Part shown: piece by piece, positions 57,778 to 64,000 of the stretch | How the letters are laid out: every line of letters starts with the position of its first letter | Numbering within the stretch: the stretch's first letter is position 1 | Assembly: GCF_024055795.1 (NCBI RefSeq) | Contig: NZ_JAMXMY010000006.1 | Coordinates: 1 to 64,000, forward strand | Direction of reading: 5' to 3' | Length of the DNA: 64,000 bases | DNA from: Actinoallomurus purpureus | GTDB lineage: Bacteria; Actinomycetota; Actinomycetes; Streptosporangiales; Streptosporangiaceae | The notes under the pieces: generated by a model | Told to the model about the DNA's origin: nothing | The model's database searches: none | Seen by the model: only the letters and a program-made list of their open reading frames with translations | Translations under genes and position numbers: made by a program

Positions 57778-59595
57778 ATGTCTGATCAGGGGAGCGCCGG
57801 GCAGTGGCGTCCGGCGAACAGCCACACTGGCCGATACTCCGAACAGGATGAGCCGACAGGCCCGCTTCCCGCGGTCAACGGACAGGATGCCGCACCGGCG
57901 GGGTTCCCTCCCGTGAGCGATCAGCCGGGTTCCTGGTCCGCGGACGACGACGCGCCGACGGGCGGGTTCCCCAGTGTCCCGACGTCGGCGGAGCCGCCGA
58001 CGGCGACTCGCCGGGAGCGCGCGCCGTTCGAACCCGTCGACCCGGGCGGCGGGCCGGTGACGCCCGACTCCGGCGGCGAGTCCGAGACCTCCGCGGAGTA
58101 CGGGCCTGAGCCGGGCGCTTCGTTCCCGCCCGGGGGCTCGTTCGGTTCCGAGACAGCCGAGCCGGAGCCCTCCTTCCAACCGACCACGGCGTTCGAGTCC
58201 GTGGCACCGCAGGAGGAGGCGCCGTCGAGCTCCTTCGGCCGGTCCACGACGACGGAGTTCTCCGCCGACGTCATGGAGCCCGCCCGGCACGAGACCGGGA
58301 GCTCCGGCTCGACCCCGTCCTTCGGGACGGAGACTCCCAGCGTCGACCCGTACGACGCGCGGGACGCGGCGTACGGGTACGAGGTGGCGGACCCCTCGTT
58401 CGGCTTGACCGGGCGTGACCCCATCGGGGAGCCCGGTGCGCCGGACCACGTGATGACCTCGGGCCCCAGCAAGGCGTCGGAGCCCTTCTCGTACGAGTCC
58501 CTGCTGAAGCCGGGGGAGGGCACCTCCGGCGCCGCGGCGCCGAACGGGCTACAGCAGTACGACGACGCGCCGCCCCAGTCGTTCCGCGCTCCTGGGGAGA
58601 CGGCGTTCGACGGCGAGCCCGGTGCCTCGCCGTTCCCCGCGGGCCGGCCGGTGTCGGCCGAGGACCAGGCCGCGGAGAACGAGTTCTTCGCGCCGGACGA
58701 TCATTCACCGATGTGGGACAAGCCGGTGGGCCCGTCCGGTCCGCCGCCGCAGCCCGGTAAGCCCAGCAGCGGCAACCTGCGGCTGCCGGAATGGATGCGC
58801 GACGAGAACGGTGGTACCGGCGGTCCGGTCGCTCCGCCGAGCGAGGACTTCCGGGAGGAGGGTCGGTCGAAGCTGCCGCTGATCGCCGGCCTGGGCGTGC
58901 TCGTCGTCGGCCTGATCGTGGCGGGCGGTGTCTACTTCGTCAAGGTGCGCGGGGGTTCGGAGACCACCGCGCGCTCCGCTCAGAGCCATCCGCCGAAGAC
59001 GTCGTCGTCGAAGACGAGTCAGCCGGCGCCGGCGGAGAAGGCGCTCACGCAGTTCAAGGGCGACCACACCAAGCCGGTGGGGCGGATCAACGACCCCCGT
59101 TCCGGGCTGTCGTACCCGAAGCTCGGCAAGCCGTGGCAGATGCAGACCCAGAAGAGCGCCATGGCCGAGCTCGGGTTCAGCGCCGGCCAGTTCGCGGTGA
59201 CCGAGAAGGCCGGGAACCAGCCGAAGCGCTGGGGTCGCCTGCTGAGCGCCCAGCTGGGCGGCTCCGAGAAGAACGACTATGACGGCCCGGGCACGGAGCG
59301 GAGCGCCGCCACGCGGGTCGCCGACTCCTACGAGGCGCGGATGTACGGCTACAAGCATCACAAGAAGGTGCTGGCCTCGCAGCCACTGGAGGTCGACGGG
59401 CACAAGGGATGGCTGGTCGGCTACTACCTGACGTACCACCGCCCCGGGGTGAAGGCCACGGGCGAGCTCTTCGCGGTCGCCCTCGTCGACACGGGCAAGA
59501 AGGTGCCCGGCGTGGTGCTCATGTCGGTGCCGAACACCCACAAGACGCTGTGGCCGGATGTGAACTACGTGATGCGGTCCATCAAGGTGTCGTGA
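57778..59595 (+). CDS. Large membrane-anchored protein with a disordered N-terminus
   Basis: 605 residues. Residues 1-360 are low-complexity, acidic and rich in Pro, Ser, Gly and Glu, presumably cytosolic and disordered. One membrane helix lies at about 366-388 (Leu-Pro-Leu-Ile-Ala-Gly-Leu-Gly-Val-Leu-Val-Val). After a Ser/Lys linker, an extracytoplasmic domain (about 430-605) has Tyr-Pro-Lys-Leu-Gly-Lys-Pro-Trp, Gly-Trp-Leu-Val-Gly-Tyr-Tyr-Leu-Thr-Tyr and a closing Asn-Tyr-Val-Met-Arg-Ser-Ile-Lys-Val. Such proteins are conserved in actinomycetes without known function. TAACCT seven bases before the ATG suggests a leaderless mRNA. Confidence 0.75.
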   Translation: MSDQGSAGQWRPANSHTGRYSEQDEPTGPLPAVNGQDAAPAGFPPVSDQPGSWSADDDAPTGGFPSVPTSAEPPTATRRERAPFEPVDPGGGPVTPDSGGESETSAEYGPEPGASFPPGGSFGSETAEPEPSFQPTTAFESVAPQEEAPSSSFGRSTTTEFSADVMEPARHETGSSGSTPSFGTETPSVDPYDARDAAYGYEVADPSFGLTGRDPIGEPGAPDHVMTSGPSKASEPFSYESLLKPGEGTSGAAAPNGLQQYDDAPPQSFRAPGETAFDGEPGASPFPAGRPVSAEDQAAENEFFAPDDHSPMWDKPVGPSGPPPQPGKPSSGNLRLPEWMRDENGGTGGPVAPPSEDFREEGRSKLPLIAGLGVLVVGLIVAGGVYFVKVRGGSETTARSAQSHPPKTSSSKTSQPAPAEKALTQFKGDHTKPVGRINDPRSGLSYPKLGKPWQMQTQKSAMAELGFSAGQFAVTEKAGNQPKRWGRLLSAQLGGSEKNDYDGPGTERSAATRVADSYEARMYGYKHHKKVLASQPLEVDGHKGWLVGYYLTYHRPGVKATGELFAVALVDTGKKVPGVVLMSVPNTHKTLWPDVNYVMRSIKVS

Positions 59596-59705
59596 CCCGG
59601 CTCCTCGGTCTCCGAAAGCCGCGTCACATACCGAATCCCATTCCACTCGGCCTCGGCGGCGATCTAAGGTAGGCCGCAACAGGACGTTGTGAATGGGGTG
59701 GAGAC

Positions 59706-61904
59706 ATGGCCATCGGGCTGACCGAGGAGCACGAGGCGCTGGCCGACGCGGTGTGCGGATGGGCGGAGCGCAACGCGCCCGTCGACGTCGTACGCGCGAC
59801 GCTCGACGTGGACGAGGAGGTCCGCCCCGCATTCTGGGCGGGCCTCGCCGACCAGGGTCTGCTCGGTCTGCACGTACCCGAGGAGTACGGCGGGCAGGGC
59901 GCCGGCCTGCTGGAGCTCGCGGTCGCCCTGGAGGCGCTCGGCCGCGCCGTCGTGCCCGGCCCGTTCCTGCCGACGGTGCTGGCCAGTGCCGCGCTGCTGC
60001 GCGCGGAACAGGCCGGCAAGGCCCACTCCGAGCTGCTGCCGGGCCTCGCCGACGGCTCCCTGGTCGGCGCCCTGTCCCTGGCGACCGGCCTCACCGGCCG
60101 CCGTACGGACGCCGGCCTGACGATCAGCGGCACGGTCGAGCCGGTTCTGGGCGCGGGGCTCGCCGACGTCATCGTGCTGCCGATCGCCACCGGCGATGGC
60201 GAGGAGTGGGTGGCCGTCGACGCCGCCCGGCTCACGGTCACGCCGGTCAGGAGCCTGGACCGCACCCGCCGCGTCGCCCGCGTGTCCGCCGACGACGTCA
60301 CCGTCCCGGCCGACCGGATCCTGACCGGCCTCACGGGCCCGGAGGTCCTCGACCTGGCCGCGTTGCTCATTGGCGCCGAGGCCGCCGGCCTCGCCGACTG
60401 GTGCGTGACCACCGCCGCGGAGTACGCCAAGGTGCGCGAGCAGTTCGGCCGCCCGATCGGGCAGTTTCAGGGTGTCAAGCACAAGTGCGCCCGGATGCTG
60501 ATCGAGCTGGAGAAGGCGCGCGCCGCCGTCTGGGACGCCGCCCGCGCCTCCGACGACCCCGCCGAGGAGTCCGGCTTCGCGGCCGGCGTCGCCGCCGCCA
60601 TCGCCCCGGACGCCGCGCTGCGCTGCGCCCGCGACTGCATCCAGGTGCTCGGCGGCATCGGCTTCACGTGGGAGCACGAGGCCCACCTGTACCTGCGCCG
60701 TGCCTCGACGCTGCGCGTCCTCCTCGGTCCGGGCAAGGACTGGGCCGCCTCGGTGGCGCGGCTGGCGCGGGGCGGCGCGCGCCGCGCGGTCGAGGTCGAG
60801 CTGGACGAGGACACCGAGCCGCTGCGCAACCGCATCCGCGCGGAGGTCGAGCAGCTCGCCGCCATCACCGACGGTCAGGAGCGGTTCGCGAAGATGGGCG
60901 ACGAGGGCTGGGTGTTCCCGCACCTGCCCCGGCCCTGGGGCAAGGCCGCGTCCCCGATGGAGCAGGTGCTCATCCTCCAGGAGCTGCGCGCCGCGAAGGT
61001 CAAGGGACCGCAGCTGGCCATCGGCGCGTGGGTGGTCCCGTCGCTGGTGAGGTACGGCACGCCGGACCAGCAGGAGCGGTTCCTCGCGCCGACCCTGCGC
61101 GGCGAGCTGGTCTGGTGCCAGCTGTTCAGCGAGCCCGGAGCGGGCTCGGACCTCGCGTCGCTGCAGATGCGGGCCGAGCGGGTCGAGGGTGGTTGGCGGC
61201 TCACCGGGCAGAAGATCTGGACGTCCATCGCCCAGCACGCGCAGTGGGCGATCTGCATCGCCCGCACCTCGGTCGAGTCGAAGAAGCACGACGGCATCAC
61301 GTACTTCATCGTCGACATGAAGTCCGAGGGCGTCGACGTGCGGCCGCTGCGGGAGCTGACCGGCGAGGCGATGTTCAACGAGGTGTTCCTCGACGGGGTG
61401 TTCGTGCCCGACGACCGCGTCGTCGGCGAGGTCGGCCAGGGCTGGAAGGTCGCCCGCAACACCCTCAGCAACGAGCGGGTGCAGCTGTCCAGCGGGCAGG
61501 GCCTCGGTGCGGGCACGAAGGAGCTGCTGGGCTTCTTCCAGGGCAAGGACCTCGGCCCGGTCACGCTCGCCGAGCTCGGCGGGCTGCTGTGCGAGGGGCA
61601 GGCCATCGACCTGCTCGGGCTGCGCCTCACGCTGAAGCAGATCTCCGGGCACGAGCCGGGCGCCGAGGCGAGCGTCCGCAAGCTGCTCGGCGTGCAGTAC
61701 AACCAGCAGGCCGCCGACTTCATCTGGGAGGCGCAGGGCGCGGTCGCCGCCGAGGAGGAGCCCGGCCAGGCCACCGGCCTCTGGGCCCGCTACATGCTGT
61801 TCAGCCGGTCGATGACCATCTACGGCGGCACCACCGAGGTGCAGCTGAACGTCATCGCCGAGCGCATGCTCGGCCTGCCGCGTGACCCGGAGCCCGGCAA
61901 GTAG
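59706..61904 (+). CDS. Double-domain (fused) acyl-CoA dehydrogenase
   Basis: 732 residues comprising two acyl-CoA dehydrogenase units in one chain, as in mycobacterial FadE6/FadE22. Unit 1 (about 1-365) starts Leu-Thr-Glu-Glu-His-Glu-Ala-Leu and ends with Gln-Val-Leu-Gly-Gly-Ile-Gly-Phe-Thr-Trp-Glu-His, the FAD/acyl pattern of the beta-type partner. Unit 2 (about 375-725) has the FAD-binding Cys-Gln-Leu-Phe-Ser-Glu-Pro-Gly-Ala-Gly-Ser-Asp and the C-terminal Tyr-Gly-Gly-Thr-Thr-Glu-Val-Gln. It probably oxidises bulky acyl-CoA such as a steroid side chain or branched acid. Followed at once by a paralogue. Confidence 0.92.
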   Translation: MAIGLTEEHEALADAVCGWAERNAPVDVVRATLDVDEEVRPAFWAGLADQGLLGLHVPEEYGGQGAGLLELAVALEALGRAVVPGPFLPTVLASAALLRAEQAGKAHSELLPGLADGSLVGALSLATGLTGRRTDAGLTISGTVEPVLGAGLADVIVLPIATGDGEEWVAVDAARLTVTPVRSLDRTRRVARVSADDVTVPADRILTGLTGPEVLDLAALLIGAEAAGLADWCVTTAAEYAKVREQFGRPIGQFQGVKHKCARMLIELEKARAAVWDAARASDDPAEESGFAAGVAAAIAPDAALRCARDCIQVLGGIGFTWEHEAHLYLRRASTLRVLLGPGKDWAASVARLARGGARRAVEVELDEDTEPLRNRIRAEVEQLAAITDGQERFAKMGDEGWVFPHLPRPWGKAASPMEQVLILQELRAAKVKGPQLAIGAWVVPSLVRYGTPDQQERFLAPTLRGELVWCQLFSEPGAGSDLASLQMRAERVEGGWRLTGQKIWTSIAQHAQWAICIARTSVESKKHDGITYFIVDMKSEGVDVRPLRELTGEAMFNEVFLDGVFVPDDRVVGEVGQGWKVARNTLSNERVQLSSGQGLGAGTKELLGFFQGKDLGPVTLAELGGLLCEGQAIDLLGLRLTLKQISGHEPGAEASVRKLLGVQYNQQAADFIWEAQGAVAAEEEPGQATGLWARYMLFSRSMTIYGGTTEVQLNVIAERMLGLPRDPEPGK

Positions 61905-61928
61905 GCAAGAGACACGGGGGACCGGCCG

Positions 61929-64000
61929 ATGGGGATCGGGCTGATCGAGGAGCACGAGGAGCTGGCCGCGACCGTGCGGCGCTTCACCGCACGCCACGTG
62001 CCTCGCACGGTGGTACGGGCGGCAGTGGCGGACGAGGGCGTACGGGAGTCGCGGCCCGCCTTCTGGCCGGAGTTGGCGGAGCAGGGCCTGCTCGGTCTGC
62101 ATCTTCCGGAGAAGTACGGCGGGCAGGGCTTCTCCGTCCTGGAACTCGCGGTCGCCGTCGAGGAGATGGGGCGGGCGCTGGCGCCGGGGCCGTACGTGCC
62201 GACGGTGCTGGCGAGCGCCGTCGTCGCCGCGGCCGACGCGCCCAGGGCGCACGAGGAACTGCTGGGCGGCCTCGCCCAGGGGGCGCGGACCGGTGCGGTG
62301 TGCCTGGCGGCAGGGCTGACCGGCCGCCGCGACGGCGGCACCCTCGTCGTCGGCGGCGTCGCCGGGCCGGTGCCCGGCGGCCTGCCGGCCGACGTCCTCG
62401 TGGTCCCGGTCGCCGTCGACGGCGGCGCCGAGGAGTGGGTGGTCCTGTACCGGCGTGAGCTCGGCGAGGGCATCGAGGCGATGGACGGCGTCGACGCCGT
62501 ACGGGGGATGGCGCGCGTCGCGCCGCGCGGCGTCGTCGTGCCCGAGCACCGCGTCCTGACCGGGCTCACGCGGTCCGGCGTCCTGGCCCTCGCGGCGGTG
62601 ATCCTCGGCGCCGAGGCCTGCGGGGTGGCCGGGTGGGCGGTCGATGCGGCGGCGTCGTACGCCCGGTGCCGGGAGCAGTTCGGCCGCCCGATCGGGCAGT
62701 TCCAGGGGGTGAAGCACAAGTGCGCCCGGATGCTGATCGAGCTGGAGAAGGCCCGCGCCGCCGTCTGGGACGCCGCCCAGGCCGTCACCGGCGGTGACCA
62801 GGTCCCGTACGCCACCGGGGTCGCGGCCGTCGTCGCCCCCGACGCGGCGGTGGCCTGCGCCGAGGACTGCATCCAGGTGCACGGCGGCATCGGCTACACC
62901 TTCGAGCACGACGCCCATCTGTACTACCGGCGGGCCCTGACCCTGCGGGCGGTGCTGGGCCGCGCGGCGGGGTGGCGCGCGTCGATCGCCGGGCTCGCCC
63001 TCGCCGGCACGACGCGGGATCGGGAGCCGGACCTGCCGCCCGAGGCCGAGCCGCTGCGGCAGGAGATCCGGGCGCGGGTGGCCGAGCTGGCCGCGCTGGA
63101 GGAGCGCGAGCGCGTCGCGGAGCTGGCCGCCGGCGGCTGGGTGCAGCCGCACCTGCCCCGGCCGTGGGGCCGGGCGGCCTCACCGCTCGAACAGGTCGTC
63201 ATCCACCAGGAACTGCGCGCCGCCGCGCTCCAGGGGCCGCGGCTGGGCATCGGCGCGTGGGTCGTGCCGTCGCTGGCCGCCTACGGCACGCCGGAGCAGC
63301 AGGAACGCTTCCTGCCCGCGACGCTCCGGGGCGAGATCGTGTGGTGCCAGCTGTTCAGCGAGCCGGGCGCCGGCTCGGACCTGGCCGGCCTGCGCACCCG
63401 GGCGGAGCGCGCCGAGGGGGTGGTGGGGCGTGGCCATGGGGGTGGAACCGGGGGGGTGGCGGGGCGTGGCTATGGGGGTGGAGCACAGACCGGCTGGCGG
63501 GTGTCGGGGCAGAAGATCTGGACCTCCCTCGCCCAGTACGCCCAGTGGGGCATCTGCGTCGCCCGCACCGACCCGGACGCGCCCAAGCGCGAGGGCATCA
63601 CCTACTTCCTGATCGACATGGCGTCTCCGGGAGTCGAGGTACGGCCGCTGAGGGACCTCACCGGCGAGGAGGTCTTCAACGAGGTGTTCCTCGACGAGGT
63701 CTTCGTGCCCGACTCCCTCGTCGTCGGCCCGGTGAACGCCGGCTGGCAGGTCGCGCGGGTCACCCTCACCGCCGAGCGCGTCAACCTGTCGACCGGCTGG
63801 CAGCTCGGCGCCGACGTGCCCCGGCTGCTGGAACTGGTCGGCGAGCTCGGCCTCGCCGAGGACCCGGTCGTACGTGACGGAGTCGGCGGCCTGGTCGCCG
63901 ACGCCCACGTGTTCGCGCTGCTGGGCCTGCGGGCCACCCTCAAACGGCTGTCCGGCGTGGACGCCGGCGCCACCGCGAACGTCAGCAAGCTCGTCGGCAT
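61929..64000 (+). CDS. Second double-domain acyl-CoA dehydrogenase, cut by the window end
   Basis: At least 690 residues, open to the last base. Collinear with the preceding gene: start Met-Gly-Ile-Gly-Leu-Ile-Glu-Glu-His-Glu-Glu-Leu, unit 1 ending Gln-Val-His-Gly-Gly-Ile-Gly-Tyr-Thr-Phe-Glu-His, unit 2 with Cys-Gln-Leu-Phe-Ser-Glu-Pro-Gly-Ala-Gly-Ser-Asp. A Gly-rich insertion of 24 codons (63420-63491) interrupts unit 2 before Gly-Trp-Arg-Val-Ser-Gly-Gln-Lys-Ile-Trp-Thr; it keeps the frame. GGGGGA precedes the ATG. The two genes look co-transcribed and may form heteromers or handle related substrates. Confidence 0.88.
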   Translation, partial: MGIGLIEEHEELAATVRRFTARHVPRTVVRAAVADEGVRESRPAFWPELAEQGLLGLHLPEKYGGQGFSVLELAVAVEEMGRALAPGPYVPTVLASAVVAAADAPRAHEELLGGLAQGARTGAVCLAAGLTGRRDGGTLVVGGVAGPVPGGLPADVLVVPVAVDGGAEEWVVLYRRELGEGIEAMDGVDAVRGMARVAPRGVVVPEHRVLTGLTRSGVLALAAVILGAEACGVAGWAVDAAASYARCREQFGRPIGQFQGVKHKCARMLIELEKARAAVWDAAQAVTGGDQVPYATGVAAVVAPDAAVACAEDCIQVHGGIGYTFEHDAHLYYRRALTLRAVLGRAAGWRASIAGLALAGTTRDREPDLPPEAEPLRQEIRARVAELAALEERERVAELAAGGWVQPHLPRPWGRAASPLEQVVIHQELRAAALQGPRLGIGAWVVPSLAAYGTPEQQERFLPATLRGEIVWCQLFSEPGAGSDLAGLRTRAERAEGVVGRGHGGGTGGVAGRGYGGGAQTGWRVSGQKIWTSLAQYAQWGICVARTDPDAPKREGITYFLIDMASPGVEVRPLRDLTGEEVFNEVFLDEVFVPDSLVVGPVNAGWQVARVTLTAERVNLSTGWQLGADVPRLLELVGELGLAEDPVVRDGVGGLVADAHVFALLGLRATLKRLSGVDAGATANVSKLVG
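63420..63491. repeat. In-frame 36-bp tandem duplication inside an enzyme gene
   Basis: 63420-63455 and 63456-63491 share GTGG(T/C)GGGGCGTGGC and ATGGGGGTGGA. They encode Val-Val-Gly-Arg-Gly-His-Gly-Gly-Gly and Val-Ala-Gly-Arg-Gly-Tyr-Gly-Gly-Gly. The paralogue at 59706 has no residues at this position. Confidence 0.9.

Noticed and set aside
1-64000. CRISPR arrays, tRNA or rRNA genes, transposases and phage genes
   Set aside because: No regularly spaced repeats with unique spacers, no cloverleaf apart from the tRNA-like part of tmRNA, and no transposase or integrase motif were found by reading. The tandem arrays present have no spacers.

Overview
The window is high-GC DNA from a Gram-positive actinomycete. 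GTG and TTG starts are frequent, and many genes carry a TANNNT hexamer about six bases before the start codon with no Shine-Dalgarno sequence. Actinobacterial markers include a DasR-type GntR regulator with its operator, Rv3235-like and DUF6912 proteins, XRE/DUF5753 with DUF397, a 13E12-type DUF222-HNH protein, a 1645-residue NAD-glutamate dehydrogenase, sugar permeases without their own ATPase, and the order prfB-ftsE-ftsX-S41-smpB-PBP-6C RNA-ssrA. A member of Streptosporangiales is my guess; the order is not proven.

Region 1 (0.8-16.4 kb) looks like one amino-sugar and cell-wall-recycling block. It holds a DasR-like repressor facing a dre operator, a SIS-type glucosamine-6-phosphate deaminase, HPr and enzyme I, two exported GH3 hexosaminidases, an orphan secreted protein resembling a subtilase tail, a BadF-type GlcNAc/MurNAc kinase divergent from an RpiR regulator, the MurNAc-6-P etherase MurQ, and a sugar importer (binding protein plus two permeases). 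The genes suggest this path: exported hexosaminidases release GlcNAc/MurNAc, the ABC system imports it, the kinase phosphorylates it, MurQ removes lactate, and the deaminase feeds glycolysis.

Region 2 (16.5-23.6 kb) is an accessory, decayed stretch. It contains a frameshifted DUF3800 gene, a mosaic of copied gene tails, a methyltransferase, DUF222-HNH, a dead phosphotransferase-like gene, two small unknowns, an XRE/DUF397 pair whose DUF397 is truncated, and a second decayed DUF3800 tail.

Region 3 (23.6-39.4 kb) is mostly metabolic: CutC, three HAD proteins, DUF6912, a nitrate/sulfonate/THI5-type ABC importer divergent from a CitA/CitB-type two-component system, proline catabolism (pruA), acetoacetyl-CoA synthetase and a membrane Ser/Thr kinase.

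Region 4 (40-48 kb) carries NAD-glutamate dehydrogenase and three related lipoproteins. Region 5 (48.2-56.4 kb) is the conserved translation/division block: RF2, a small zinc-ribbon membrane protein, FtsEX, an S41 protease, SmpB, a penicillin-binding-protein homologue that has lost all three catalytic motifs, a 6C small RNA and tmRNA. Region 6 (56.4-64 kb) has a TPR protein, an EI24 membrane protein, a large anchored unknown and two tandem double-domain acyl-CoA dehydrogenases. The second is cut by the window end and carries an in-frame minisatellite.
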